A stretch of DNA of 64,000 bases from Polynucleobacter sp. MWH-CaK5 (GCF_018687615.1 NZ_CP061299.1:977433-1041432); one strand, 5' to 3'; shown: positions 1 through 9,555, counted from the stretch's first letter. Made by a program: numbers and translations. The notes: a model not told the origin generated them from the letters alone.

Positions 1-1588
1 ACAAGGTGAGCAGCAATACCTGAATGTGCGCGCCGTCCACGTCCGCATCTGACAAGATACAAATCTTGCCGTAACGTAAATTACTCAGATCCGGCTCATC
101 ATTATTACCGTGCGGATCCACACCAATCGCAACAGCAATGTCATGAACCTCATTGTTGGCAAACAAGCGATCACGCTCGGCTTCCCACGTGTTCAAAACT
201 TTACCGCGCAAAGGCAGAATCGCTTGGTATTCTTTATTGCGCCCCATCTTGGCTGAACCACCGGCAGAATCGCCCTCCACCAAGAAGATTTCGTTCATCG
301 CGATGTCTTCGCTTTCGCAGTCAGTCAATTTGCCTGGCAGAACTGCAACACCTGATGATTTTTTCTTTTCAACTTTTTGACCAGCGCGAGTTCTTGCTTG
401 AGCTTGTTTGATCACAAGCTCGGCTAATTTTCTGCCGTAATCCACATGTTGGTTTAACCAAAGATCTAATGCAGATTTTACAAATCCAGACACCAAACGC
501 ACAGCATCACGAGAATTCAAACGCTCTTTGATCTGCCCTTGGAACTGCGGATCCAATACTTTGGCTGATAAAACAAAAGAAGCGCGCGCAAAGACGTCTT
601 CAGGCATCAATTTAACGCCCTTCGGTTGCAAAGCATGAATGTCAATGAAGCTTTTCACAGCATTGAATAAACCATCACGCAAACCACTTTCGTGCGTTCC
701 ACCGGCAGGCGTTGGAATCAAGTTCACATAGCTTTCGCGAACCGGCGCACCTTCTTCGGTCCACGCCACCACCCAGCTAGCGCCTTCACCTTCAGCAAAT
801 GAATCTTCACCTGCACGATTAGGATCGGCAAAGTGCTCGCCATCAAACGCTGGAATAACCACTGGACTATGGCCACTTTGTGCCATGGCTTCATCCAAGT
901 AGCCTTTTAATCCTTGGGTATACAACCAAGTTTGTGGCTCGCCACCCTTCTCTTGAATGAGAGTGACTTTAACGCCAGGCAATAGAACTGCTTTTGAGCG
1001 CAATAATCGTTGCAACTCAGCCATTGGGATCTGTGCGCTGTCAAAGTATTTGCCGTCTGGCCATGCTCTGACACGGGTACCGTTGGGACGATCGCCCATT
1101 GGTGCAATTTTTGTTTTAAGTGGCTCAACCACAAAGCCGTGTTCAAAAGCCAAGGTTGAAATTTGTTTGTCACGCCAAACAGTCACTTCCATGCGCTTTG
1201 ATAGCGCGTTAGTGACAGAAACACCCACACCGTGCAAACCCCCTGAGAAAGCGTAGGCTCCACCAGAGCCTTTTTCAAACTTACCGCCAGCATGAAGCTG
1301 CGTGAATACCAATTCAACAACGGGACGCTTCTCTTCTGGGTGCATGCCCACTGGAATGCCTCGACCATCATCTTCGACACTCACGCTGCCATCCGTGTGC
1401 ATGGTGACCACGATGTGGTGACCATGACCACCCAGGGCTTCATCCGAGGCGTTATCAATCACCTCTTGGATCATGTGCAATGGATTATCAGTCCGGGTAT
1501 ACATACCTGGACGCTGTTTGACCGGTTCAAGTCCCTTTAGAACTTTGATCGACGATTCGCTGTATTGATCTGTTTTTTTAGTTGCCAT
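1..1588 (-). CDS. parE: DNA topoisomerase IV subunit B (ParE), C-terminal part cut by window edge
   Basis: ParE is the ATPase and TOPRIM subunit of topoisomerase IV, which decatenates daughter chromosomes with ParC. The ATG at 1588 opens a frame continuous to base 1, about 529 residues of a usual ~650. N-terminal GHKL motifs are visible: IDNASDEA, DDGRGIP and GGLHGVGVSVTNAL. The TOPRIM part shows LVEGDSAGG, PLRGKVLN and the acidic SDADVDGAH. The start region (YSESSIKVLKGLEPVKQRPG) is ParE-like rather than GyrB-like, and there is no sign of the longer GyrB arrangement. The next gene diverges after only 27 bp, so the promoters must overlap the coding ends. Confidence 0.95.
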   Translation of the reverse strand, partial: MATKKTDQYSESSIKVLKGLEPVKQRPGMYTRTDNPLHMIQEVIDNASDEALGGHGHHIVVTMHTDGSVSVEDDGRGIPVGMHPEEKRPVVELVFTQLHAGGKFEKGSGGAYAFSGGLHGVGVSVTNALSKRMEVTVWRDKQISTLAFEHGFVVEPLKTKIAPMGDRPNGTRVRAWPDGKYFDSAQIPMAELQRLLRSKAVLLPGVKVTLIQEKGGEPQTWLYTQGLKGYLDEAMAQSGHSPVVIPAFDGEHFADPNRAGEDSFAEGEGASWVVAWTEEGAPVRESYVNLIPTPAGGTHESGLRDGLFNAVKSFIDIHALQPKGVKLMPEDVFARASFVLSAKVLDPQFQGQIKERLNSRDAVRLVSGFVKSALDLWLNQHVDYGRKLAELVIKQAQARTRAGQKVEKKKSSGVAVLPGKLTDCESEDIAMNEIFLVEGDSAGGSAKMGRNKEYQAILPLRGKVLNTWEAERDRLFANNEVHDIAVAIGVDPHGNNDEPDLSNLRYGKICILSDADVDGAHIQVLLLTL

Positions 1589-1615
1589 GGCGAAGAATTG
1601 TATCCACATGCGAAA

Positions 1616-2845
1616 ATGACTTCCATGGGAGCACTTAATCACCTTCGCGTTTTAGACCTCAGTCGAGTCCTGGCAGGCCCCTGGTGTGGGCAGAACCTGG
1701 CAGACCTGGGAGCCGATGTAATCAAGGTTGAGAGGCCAAAAGCAGGAGACGATACCCGTCAGTGGGGCCCTCCTTTTTTGAAAGATTCTAAGGGTCAAGA
1801 TACTTCAGAAGCAGCCTATTATTTGGCCATTAATCGCAATAAAAGATCGATTACTTTGGATATTTCGACCCCAGAAGGTCAAGAAATCATCAAAAAACTG
1901 GTTTTAGAGACCGATGTGGTGATTGAGAACTACAAAGTGGGTCAATTAAAGAAATATGGCCTGGATTATGAGAGCCTCAAAAGCCTTAAAAAAGACCTAA
2001 TTTATTGTTCTATAACGGGTTTTGGTCAAACGGGCCCCTATGCCCACCGCGCTGGTTATGACTTCATCGTGCAAGGCATGGGTGGTTTTATGAGTGTCAC
2101 TGGTGAAAAAGAGGATTTGCCTGGTGGCGGCCCTCAAAAGGCCGGCGTGGCCATCGCTGATATTTTTACAGGGATGTATGCCACTTCTGCCATTTTGGCG
2201 GCTGTGGTACATCGAGATCGTACCGGCGTGGGTCAATACATTGACTTGGCCTTACTGGATGTTCAAGTGGCAACCATGGCCAATGTGGCGAGTAATTATT
2301 TGGCCAGTGGCGTGGCTCCCAAGAGCTGGGGCAATGCCAGCCCGAATATCGTGCCCTATCAAACATTTAAAGCATCTGATGGTTGGATCATTGTGGCTTG
2401 CGGTAATGATGGTCAGTACCGTCATTTTGTAAAAGCTGGTGGCCAAGAAGAATTGGCAGACGACAGTCGTTTTGCAAGCAATCCAGAGCGCGTTCGACAT
2501 CGCGATACTTTGGTGCCGATCTTGAGCGCCATGGTGGCCAAGAAAACCAAAAAAGAATGGATCGATGCTCTAGAGCAAGCAGGAGTACCGTGTGGTCCGA
2601 TCAATAACTTTGAAGAAGTCTTTGCAAACGAACAAGTGATTGCAAGAGGCATCAAGATGGAAATGCCTCATGCCAAGGCTGGCAAAGTTCCTTTGGTGCG
2701 CAGTCCGATGCGCATGAGTGAAACACCCGTGGTTGAAAATCGACCACCGCCTCTATTGGGTGAACACACGGATGAGATTCTGAAAGAACGTTTGCAAATG
2801 AGTGATGCAGAGATACAAGCACTGAAAAATAAAGGCGTTTTATGA
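1616..2845 (+). CDS. CaiB/BaiF family (class III) CoA-transferase
   Basis: Transfers CoA between organic acids; the substrate cannot be read from the sequence. Family hallmarks are the N-terminal LSRVLAGPWCGQNLADLGAD segment, the ITGFGQTGPY loop, the YDFIVQGMGG stretch that contains the family's catalytic Asp, and the C-terminal PPPLLGEHTDEIL. The frame is open from 1565, but homology begins at MTSMGALNHLR, so 1616 (or the ATG at 1625) is preferred; no strong ribosome site is visible. Length is about 409 residues, normal for the family. The stop overlaps the next start by four bases (ATGA), so the CoA-transferase and the MFS carrier are one transcription unit, probably for uptake and activation of one carboxylate. 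Confidence 0.9.
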   Translation: MTSMGALNHLRVLDLSRVLAGPWCGQNLADLGADVIKVERPKAGDDTRQWGPPFLKDSKGQDTSEAAYYLAINRNKRSITLDISTPEGQEIIKKLVLETDVVIENYKVGQLKKYGLDYESLKSLKKDLIYCSITGFGQTGPYAHRAGYDFIVQGMGGFMSVTGEKEDLPGGGPQKAGVAIADIFTGMYATSAILAAVVHRDRTGVGQYIDLALLDVQVATMANVASNYLASGVAPKSWGNASPNIVPYQTFKASDGWIIVACGNDGQYRHFVKAGGQEELADDSRFASNPERVRHRDTLVPILSAMVAKKTKKEWIDALEQAGVPCGPINNFEEVFANEQVIARGIKMEMPHAKAGKVPLVRSPMRMSETPVVENRPPPLLGEHTDEILKERLQMSDAEIQALKNKGVL

Positions 2846-4095
2846 GCATTGCAACAAACGAGAGCACAGCAATCAGTCTCACCAAAGTATTGCTTGTTGG
2901 CGGCTTGATTGTGTCTCTGGCCATGGGCATTCGTCATGGCTTTGGTTTATTCAATTTACCGGTCACCCAAGCCAATGGTTGGGGAAGAGAAACGTTTGCT
3001 CTTGCGATCGCACTGCAAAATTTGGTGTGGGGCATGACGCAACCAATATTTGGTGGTTTAGCTGATAGATTTGGTGGTTATAAGGTCATGGTCTTAGGTG
3101 GCATTTTGTACACACTAGGGCTGATTGGGTCAGGCTTATCAACCAGTAGCTTGGGCTTTGTGATGACAACGGGTGTAGTGTTAGGTTTGGCTTTAGCTTG
3201 CACCACTTATAGCGTTGTGTATGGCGTGATTGGCCGCAACTGTCCGCCCGAGAAACGCGTTTGGGCCATGGGCATTGCGGCTGCGATGGGTTCATTTGGC
3301 CAGTTCTTGATGATTCCAGTTGAACAAGAACTGCTGACTCATTTTGGCATCCAAAACTCTTTAATTATTTTGGCGATCTTAACCAGTTTCATCGTGCCCT
3401 TGAGTTTGATTCTTCGAGAGAAGAATTACCAGCCAGCACAAACTGGCAGCGATCAAACCATCGTGCAAGCAATCAAGGAAGCTTTTGGACAACGCAGCTT
3501 TCAGTTATTGATCTTCGGTTATTTGGTGTGTGGCTTTCAAGTGATCTTTATTGGTGCTCACTTAGCTCCATATCTCAAAGACATGTCTGCGACTTATCCT
3601 GATGTGGGTCGTCCTGAAGTGGCGACCATTGCTTTAGCACTGGTGGGCTTATTCAATATCTTTGGAACTTACTTTGCAGGCAAGTTAGGCCAGAAATTTC
3701 CGAAGCATCTTTTATTGGCTTTTATCTATGGGGCAAGAGCCATCGTGATCGCAGGATTTATTCTTTTGCCATTAAGCCCAGTGACTGCTTATTTATTTGC
3801 AGCATTGATGGGTTTCTTGTGGCTCTCAACTGTGCCACTCACCAATGGTATCGTTGCCCACATTTTTGGCGTGAAGTATTTATCGATGTTGTCAGGCTTT
3901 GCATTTTTCTCCCATCAAATCGGCGGCTTTATGGGCGCTTACTTGGGCGGCTATTTATTTGATGTCACGGGCTCTTACAACATCGTGTGGATCATCGCGA
4001 TTGGTTTGAGCATTGTTGCTGCTCTTGTGAATCTTCCGATCAAAGAAAAAGAATTGGTGAGAGCTCCACAAAGCACTGCCACTGCAATGTCATAA
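2842..4095 (+). CDS. MFS transporter, probably carboxylate carrier (OFA-like)
   Basis: A 417-residue inner-membrane major facilitator protein with about twelve hydrophobic segments. The loop motif GGLADRFGGYKVMVLGG (MFS motif A) lies between TM2 and TM3. The overall look (MGIRHGFGLFNLPVTQANGW at the start) resembles the oxalate/formate antiporter and monocarboxylate branch. Its start overlaps the CoA-transferase stop, so the two are co-translated, and import of the acid activated by that enzyme is the simplest reading. Substrate assignment is inference only. Confidence 0.88.
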   Translation: MSIATNESTAISLTKVLLVGGLIVSLAMGIRHGFGLFNLPVTQANGWGRETFALAIALQNLVWGMTQPIFGGLADRFGGYKVMVLGGILYTLGLIGSGLSTSSLGFVMTTGVVLGLALACTTYSVVYGVIGRNCPPEKRVWAMGIAAAMGSFGQFLMIPVEQELLTHFGIQNSLIILAILTSFIVPLSLILREKNYQPAQTGSDQTIVQAIKEAFGQRSFQLLIFGYLVCGFQVIFIGAHLAPYLKDMSATYPDVGRPEVATIALALVGLFNIFGTYFAGKLGQKFPKHLLLAFIYGARAIVIAGFILLPLSPVTAYLFAALMGFLWLSTVPLTNGIVAHIFGVKYLSMLSGFAFFSHQIGGFMGAYLGGYLFDVTGSYNIVWIIAIGLSIVAALVNLPIKEKELVRAPQSTATAMS

Positions 4096-4106
4096 ATAAG
4101 ATTGAG

Positions 4107-4244
4107 ATGATGTCATTTTTCCAACGCCCCATCGTGATCAAAGCATTGATTTTGGTATTGTTGGCTTTGGTGTTTGCTGCTTACTTAAGACCTGAGATGA
4201 TGGTTGATGTGGCGAACACCCTACTAACCCTCTGCGGATGGTAA
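4107..4244 (+). CDS. small single-pass membrane protein, uncharacterised
   Basis: A 45-residue protein starting MMSFFQRPIVIKAL, followed by a strong hydrophobic helix (LILVLLALVFAAYL) and a short tail ending TLLTLCGW. It starts 11 bp after the MFS stop and reads in the same direction, so it may be the last gene of that unit. An upstream in-frame extension inside the MFS gene is an out-of-frame overlap and is not credible. I have the impression that similar tiny proteins occur in Burkholderiales, but no function is known to me. The ATG at 4110 is an equally possible start. Confidence 0.55.
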   Translation: MMSFFQRPIVIKALILVLLALVFAAYLRPEMMVDVANTLLTLCGW

Positions 4245-4264
4245 GCTAGCGCCCTATTTCAGTT

Positions 4265-4339
4265 CTCGCCATAGTACAGTGGATAGTACAACTGCCTCCT
4301 AAGCGGTAGACACAGGTTCGATTCCTGTTGGCGGGACCA
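4265..4339 (+). tRNA. tRNA-Arg (anticodon CCT)
   Basis: A complete cloverleaf. The acceptor CTCGCCA pairs with TGGCGGG with one G-T pair. The D stem is GTAC/GTAC, the anticodon stem ACTGC/GCGGT encloses loop CTCCTAA with anticodon CCT, and the T arm is ACAGG-TTCGATT-CCTGT. The gene-encoded CCA ends at 4339. It reads AGG codons. Confidence 0.95.
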
Positions 4340-4345
4340 AACAAG

Positions 4346-5653
4346 TCACTTGCCTAATTTATCTCCGACCATCTGCAAGTACATTCTCAATTCATAAACC
4401 TTCACAGCATATTTTTTCGGCACTCTCATAGCCAATGCTTGGGATTGCAGCGCCTGCCATTCTTCTTGCCATGATTTTTTAGGATTGGCTGCCACTGCTA
4501 ATTCAAGAACTCGCAATTTTTTATAAACCGCAGAGGTCTTCGCGTCCACACCCATAGCAATTAGCTTGGGTAAAAAATTAAATAATGGAATCAAGATGGC
4601 CAATAAAGGCAAGATGATACGAATCGCTCTTTCAACCCAAACCACACTCCAAAATGGTAAGTGACGGTGCAAGAAAGATGGTCCAGTTTTAAGATAATGT
4701 TTTGCATCATCATTGTGTGGCCAAGCAAAGCCATTTTCTGAGGGATAGTCACTTTCTTTTTGTAAAAGACCCAACTGACTGATGCTTGCATCCATGGCTC
4801 TCATCAAAGGTGTGATCAAGGCAGGATGGATGTCTTCACTGACAGCCAGAGCTGCTGGAGCCGCCAATATAGAGATGTCTTTGCGAGGAAGATCCTCCGC
4901 CAAGTTGATCACCCCCCTTGGAACTGTTACTTTCTTTAAAAAAGGTAGGCGAACCGTATAAGCATCGGCTTGCTCAAAACTCATCACTGCTAAGTTGGGG
5001 CTACGCAGATATTCCAAAACAATTGGTGCCTGTGGGCCACTGACCAACATCACTGCATCTAGCTCATTGGCATTCAATGCTTTGAGGCTTTGTGAAGCCG
5101 TGAACTCTTTGAGCTTGATGGTCGGCTTCTCTGACTTCACATCCACTTGATTGAGCTCTAACAACTTCAATCCCAAGTCACGTGTGCCACTGCCTGGCAT
5201 TCCAATGGACAGTGTTTTATTTTCTAATTGCGTAATTTTTGTGAGAGGCTCTTTAAAGGCTGACTTGCGATAGAAAATCCAGACCTGCTCATCAAAAACG
5301 GAAGCTAAAGCAGATATGTTTGGGTTCTCAGAGACTTGACCAACTCCCCCTTGCAGAATTCCGACATGGAATTTTGAATTGGGCTGATTCAAACGTTCAA
5401 TGTTTTCTAAACTGCCGGCTGATGGCAAAACTTCTAAAGTGATTTTTTCTTTGGCGAGCTCTTTCGCTAACTGTTGCCCAAAACGGTAATAGAGACCATT
5501 CTCAGCCCCAGTTGTCATCACAATCTTTTTAGGTGGCGTTGGCACCAAAAACCAAATCAACAAACCCAGAAAAAGAATGATCAAGACCGGCAGCGCGTAA
5601 AGCATTGGCGGTTCAAGTAAACGCTGGGTGATTTGTTGGAATTGTTTTTTCAT
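4346..5653 (-). CDS. TAXI-family solute-binding protein with N- and C-terminal membrane anchors
   Basis: Belongs to the TAXI family of TRAP-transporter binding proteins: after an N-terminal TM helix (about residues 17-38) comes the typical MTTGAENGLYYRFGQQLA ligand-domain start, then LEVLPSAGSLEN and SIGMPGSGTRD. At 435 residues it is longer than ordinary secreted TAXI proteins (about 315). The extra C-terminal part carries a second hydrophobic helix (AIRIILPLLAILIPLFNFL) and a cytoplasmic tail. No TRAP permease is adjacent, so it may sense or hold a ligand at the membrane rather than serve classical uptake. The DUF748 gene lies 22 bp upstream on the same strand. Confidence 0.85.
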   Translation of the reverse strand: MKKQFQQITQRLLEPPMLYALPVLIILFLGLLIWFLVPTPPKKIVMTTGAENGLYYRFGQQLAKELAKEKITLEVLPSAGSLENIERLNQPNSKFHVGILQGGVGQVSENPNISALASVFDEQVWIFYRKSAFKEPLTKITQLENKTLSIGMPGSGTRDLGLKLLELNQVDVKSEKPTIKLKEFTASQSLKALNANELDAVMLVSGPQAPIVLEYLRSPNLAVMSFEQADAYTVRLPFLKKVTVPRGVINLAEDLPRKDISILAAPAALAVSEDIHPALITPLMRAMDASISQLGLLQKESDYPSENGFAWPHNDDAKHYLKTGPSFLHRHLPFWSVVWVERAIRIILPLLAILIPLFNFLPKLIAMGVDAKTSAVYKKLRVLELAVAANPKKSWQEEWQALQSQALAMRVPKKYAVKVYELRMYLQMVGDKLGK

Positions 5654-5675
5654 GGTGTTTAAGATTTAAATCGAA

Positions 5676-8096
5676 TTATTTACTGACCAAAGAAATGCCT
5701 AAAGGAATGCCGGCATCTTCAGCCTTTACTTCTTGTGCTTTACCGACTCTAACTCGGTCTTTCATATCAGGTGAGTTTTTCAAGAAAGCATCTCGCGCAT
5801 TATTTGCACGAGCATTGGCTAGAGCAATCAAGCGAGCTTCGTTGATGTTTTGAGCTTCAATCAATTCTTTGCGCAGGGTTTCCCAGCGAGCTGGTGTATT
5901 GGGTAGCTTGAATAACTGTTGAGCCAGTTTGATGCGCCCCACTTGGGATCCATAAGCAGATTTAAGACCGCTTTGGACACGCGGGTCTGACAAGCTAGGA
6001 TTAGGCAGTGGTTCACTCTCTTTTAGCTTGAATCCTGCTGCCAATAGGATGGCACGATCAGCATTGACTCGGGCCAACTCTTGGCGGTCTATTTGTGGAT
6101 CATAAGTGCCATAAAACTCAACGATGGCATTTGATTTTTTCTCAAGTAGTTTTGCTACTTTTTCTAATTTTTCCTGCTCAGGAGGCGTGATGACACTCTC
6201 ACCTGCGCCAGTGTAAATGCCATCCAAGCCCTCCTCGCCAAACAATGAAGCCAAAGCCCTGAATGGTGCTGTAACGATACTGGATAGAACATTGCGCAGA
6301 GCTTGCCAGAACAAATGGCCCATGCTGAATTCTGGTGAATCAACATTGCCTTTGATCGGAATGTTGACATCAATCATGCCATCAGAGTCCTCCAGGACAG
6401 CAATAGCCAAGCCAATGGGTAATTTCATGCCTTTGAATTCAGGAACTTCATCACCCAATTTGATCTTACGAATCACAAAACGATTTTTACCGATTAGCTG
6501 ACCCTCTTTGGCCGTGTAGCGCAGATCAACATCAATGCGCCCATCATCAATTTGATAGCCTGCAAAAGTCATGGCATACGGATTAATGCTGTTGAGTGGT
6601 AGGTTCTTAAAGCTCAAAGAGACATCTGAGTTTCTTCTTGGATCTTCAAACGCAGCCTGCCCTCTCGCGCGCAAACTGCCGCTTTTATCAACCGCGCCAT
6701 CCAAAGCGATGGTGGCGTATTGCCCAGGCACGTTACTAACACCTAACAAAGAACCATTGAGTTGATTGATATTGGTTTTAAAACCAGGTTTCATAGATGC
6801 ATCTGAAAAATACATCCTGCCTTGATTGACTTTGATTGCTTTGATATCAACCTCAAAGGCTGGCTTGCCTGCCACCTTACTGACTGGTGCTGCCCTTGGT
6901 GTACTTGGCGTCGTTGTTCCAGGCGCTACTGCTTGATTTTTCATGAACAAACGACGGAAATTACTGAACTTATCTTCACCAATTGAGAATCTGGCCAAAG
7001 GCTGAGTAAGAACCAATTCTTGAATGCTGAAGCGCTGTTGCTGTTTTTCTAAAAAATCGAGTTCAAATTTTGAGAAATAGGCTTTTTTCCAACTGAGCAA
7101 TGGGTCTTTTTCTTTAGGCTCGTAAATCGCTAACTCAGCAAAATCAAGATCACCCAAAATAGCCCAACCACGTTGATTGGTTTTTAACTTAAGTTCTGCA
7201 CTGACCGACCCTTTGTGAGTGGTCAACTTCTCATTAGCAGGCAATAAGGCAACAAATGGGGCCAAAGGCAGATCTTTAAAAGTAACACTTCCATCAAGAT
7301 CTGATTTTTTCAAGTCATAGCTGAGTTGGCTGCTCAAAAGAGCGTCTTCAATCTTCAAATTGATCTTTAGATCAATTTTTTCTTGAGCGGTCATATCCAA
7401 GTGACCTCCCACTCCAAGACTGGCGAGTTTGAGGCGGTTGGCAGAACCAGGAATGGCTAAATCAACATTCTTTAAGTTCAAGAGATAGTCACTTTGCACA
7501 CCGCGAGCACCGCTTGGGGCATAGTTGGCAAATTCTTTAGCCTGGAATTGAACATCCTTGAAAACATAGTCTGTTTTTTTGATGCTGTCCTTGATGGCAA
7601 TTTGACTATTTTTTAGTTCAAACTGGTCAATCTCTATTTTTAGAGTCGATGGTTTTGCAACAGGTTTTTTTAATGCCTGGATGGCCTTGATAAGCTCAAG
7701 GAAATTCCATTGAGCAACACCCTGCTTGCTGCTTGTGCGTTGCAAAAAGATTTGGGCTTGGTCAATCTTGATTTCAGATAAATGAATCCGACCAATCAAG
7801 GCATGAATGAATTCAGCATTGATGCTGAGATGCGCAATATTGAGTAGCGGGAGTGCTGCTTGCTTTGAAGCAGACTCTTTTGATACTTTTAAGCCATGGA
7901 TATCAACTTTAAGAACCCATGGTGAAACATCAATGCTTTCATAGCTGATCTGATGGCCAATGCTCTGGCCATATTGATCAACCGCATTTTTAATGATTCC
8001 TGGCAGAAAGATGGCCAAACCTGCCCAGAAAATCAAAATCAGGGCTACAAATGCCAGCCCGGCCCTGATGATTATTTTTTGATATTTCATACCCAA
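5676..8096 (-). CDS. DUF748 (AsmA-like) envelope protein
   Basis: An 806-residue protein with one N-terminal TM helix (about residues 10-32) followed by a large periplasmic AsmA/DUF748-type beta-rich body (ISYESIDVSPWVLKVDIHGL, KNVDLAIPGSANRLKLASLG). Such proteins are linked to envelope integrity and, in the AsmA clan, to lipid transport between membranes; the role here is inferred from the family. The C-terminal part (VEFYGTYDPQIDRQELARVNADRA) resembles OmpA-like regions found in DUF748 proteins. MKYQ at 8090 is an alternative start. It is probably co-transcribed with the TAXI gene downstream. Confidence 0.82.
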   Translation of the reverse strand: MGMKYQKIIIRAGLAFVALILIFWAGLAIFLPGIIKNAVDQYGQSIGHQISYESIDVSPWVLKVDIHGLKVSKESASKQAALPLLNIAHLSINAEFIHALIGRIHLSEIKIDQAQIFLQRTSSKQGVAQWNFLELIKAIQALKKPVAKPSTLKIEIDQFELKNSQIAIKDSIKKTDYVFKDVQFQAKEFANYAPSGARGVQSDYLLNLKNVDLAIPGSANRLKLASLGVGGHLDMTAQEKIDLKINLKIEDALLSSQLSYDLKKSDLDGSVTFKDLPLAPFVALLPANEKLTTHKGSVSAELKLKTNQRGWAILGDLDFAELAIYEPKEKDPLLSWKKAYFSKFELDFLEKQQQRFSIQELVLTQPLARFSIGEDKFSNFRRLFMKNQAVAPGTTTPSTPRAAPVSKVAGKPAFEVDIKAIKVNQGRMYFSDASMKPGFKTNINQLNGSLLGVSNVPGQYATIALDGAVDKSGSLRARGQAAFEDPRRNSDVSLSFKNLPLNSINPYAMTFAGYQIDDGRIDVDLRYTAKEGQLIGKNRFVIRKIKLGDEVPEFKGMKLPIGLAIAVLEDSDGMIDVNIPIKGNVDSPEFSMGHLFWQALRNVLSSIVTAPFRALASLFGEEGLDGIYTGAGESVITPPEQEKLEKVAKLLEKKSNAIVEFYGTYDPQIDRQELARVNADRAILLAAGFKLKESEPLPNPSLSDPRVQSGLKSAYGSQVGRIKLAQQLFKLPNTPARWETLRKELIEAQNINEARLIALANARANNARDAFLKNSPDMKDRVRVGKAQEVKAEDAGIPLGISLVSK

Positions 8097-8146
8097 ATAA
8101 TAAATTGACTTGGCGTCTTTGGGATGAATGTTTTAAAGCTTGCTTC

Positions 8147-8587
8147 TTATTTGGTGACTGGGGGAATCACAGTACTCCTTGGAGCCACTGTCAACATCAC
8201 ATTGGCTTTTCCACCAAAGCCACCTTCTTCGATTTCAATGGTCGCAGTTCTGTCTTTTTTGATGAATACCAAGATGCTATTTTTTGATTTGGTTGAAGAA
8301 ACCAAAGTCCAACCTGCTTTTTGGAATTGATCTCTAAAGAATGTGAAGGTTTCATTGGCATTTTGCGCTGAAGTGATCGCGACACGACCCGCCCAGCCGT
8401 CGCCACTGCCCAAAATCAATGAATTTTCATTGTTAATGCGTGCGCCGCCTGGCATAGGCATTTCACCTAACAATTTTGACTGAATATCCTGAACTGATTC
8501 ACCGTCGGCATTTTGTAATGGGGTTGTGCCACATGCACTCAATCCCAAAGAGATGGTGATGATGGAACTGATGAGTAGTTTATTCAT
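8147..8587 (-). CDS. small lipoprotein, uncharacterised
   Basis: A 146-residue protein with a lipoprotein signal peptide ending in the lipobox LSAC (Cys19), so it should be lipid-anchored in the envelope. The mature part (GDGWAGRVAITSAQNANETF...RDQFQKAGWTLVSSTKSKNSILVFIKKDRTATIEI) looks like a compact alpha/beta domain seen in many small proteobacterial lipoproteins. No enzymatic motif is seen. It stands apart from the DUF748 gene by 50 bp and may start that transcription unit. Confidence 0.75.
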   Translation of the reverse strand: MNKLLISSIITISLGLSACGTTPLQNADGESVQDIQSKLLGEMPMPGGARINNENSLILGSGDGWAGRVAITSAQNANETFTFFRDQFQKAGWTLVSSTKSKNSILVFIKKDRTATIEIEEGGFGGKANVMLTVAPRSTVIPPVTK

Positions 8588-9016
8588 GGCGAGCTTTCTT
8601 CAATTCATAATTTTCTTAAATTAGGATAAGGATACACCCAGTCACTGAAATCTTTGATTGATTTGAGCGTGACAATTCTTATCAGAGATTTGTCATTTGA
8701 ATATTTGAAATACTTGAAAGAATTTGAAAGTGTGTTAGCTGAATTTCTGTTTGCTTAACAAAAAACTATTGTGAAATTTTTTCCTTAATAATTTTCCCGA
8801 AAATAATTTAGTTGATCAATGTCAATAGGTGAAAAAATTTATTTTGCGAAATTTTTTTCACAACTTATCCACAGTTTGTGTGGACTACTTGATCGCAAAT
8901 TACAAAAAGTCCTTATTTGATAATGGTGGAGCTGGTCTGCTTAAAAATTAGGCAGCAATGAATTGCGCCCATGCTTGATTGATACTTTTTGTAATTTGTC
9001 TGTCATAAATACTTTT
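8588..9016. other. AT-rich intergenic region with one DnaA box and a 15-bp inverted repeat
   Basis: A 429-bp non-coding stretch, very AT-rich between 8690 and 8860. It contains one perfect DnaA-box consensus TTATCCACA at 8865-8873. A perfect 15-bp inverted repeat has arms CAAATTACAAAAAGT at 8896-8910 and its complement at 8984-8998, separated by 73 bp. No convincing open frame or RNA gene is seen in it. Confidence 0.6.
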
Positions 9017-9457
9017 TTAATTAGCTTGACAAAGAAAAATCTCGCCGGCCTTCTCTTCAATTTGCAATTTAATCAGGCGCGATCCATGTGGACATGGTCC
9101 AGAAATACATTCACCGGTATCAGGTAAATATTGCGCATCGTGCGATGCACAAATGATGGCTGTTTTGTCATTTGTGAAGAATTGACCTGGTTGCCAATCC
9201 AGTTCCATTGCCACATGAGCGCAACGATTCAGATAAGCGTGTGCCTGACCATCAAAACGAATCACAAAAGCGGGCAATGTTTCATCTACACGATGGTCAA
9301 TTGATCCAACCATGCCTGCAATGTCAGAAGTTCTGACCATGAAACGAAAGCCTTCCTCTTGATCTTGAATGCGATCACTAGGGCAAATGCAATGACCGGC
9401 CTGAATCAGAGGTTCAAAGTCATCTTCAGAGGCGTTGGTCTGATCGGTTGAGGACAT
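9017..9457 (-). CDS. Rieske [2Fe-2S] domain protein
   Basis: A 146-residue soluble Rieske-type ferredoxin domain. The cluster ligands are visible as Cys79-x-His81 (NRCAHVAMELD) and Cys103-x2-His106 (CASHDAQY), followed by TGECISGPCPHGSRL, typical of the cluster-binding loops. There is no TM segment or partner oxygenase nearby, so it may be a free electron-transfer or redox protein. The N-terminal ~40 residues hold two extra Cys (HCIC) outside the Rieske motif. It diverges from the Nudix gene at 9556. Confidence 0.88.
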   Translation of the reverse strand: MSSTDQTNASEDDFEPLIQAGHCICPSDRIQDQEEGFRFMVRTSDIAGMVGSIDHRVDETLPAFVIRFDGQAHAYLNRCAHVAMELDWQPGQFFTNDKTAIICASHDAQYLPDTGECISGPCPHGSRLIKLQIEEKAGEIFLCQAN

Positions 9458-9555
9458 GAGCTGGCTTTCAGTAAATATAAGTTAAATGGTGATTAATCTA
9501 GGCTTGATGACCTGCTTTAGCAGATAATCTAATAATATTAAGAAATATTGTAGAC

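Noticed and set aside
957..1540. Open frames on the plus strand inside parE
   Set aside because: Antisense shadows of a well-conserved coding sequence without ribosome sites.
3987..4106. Longer form of the small membrane protein overlapping the MFS gene
   Set aside because: The first 40 residues are an out-of-frame reading of the MFS coding sequence.
8588..9016. Chromosomal replication origin
   Set aside because: Only one perfect DnaA box is seen and no dnaA, dnaN or gidA-type gene is near; AT-richness alone is not enough.
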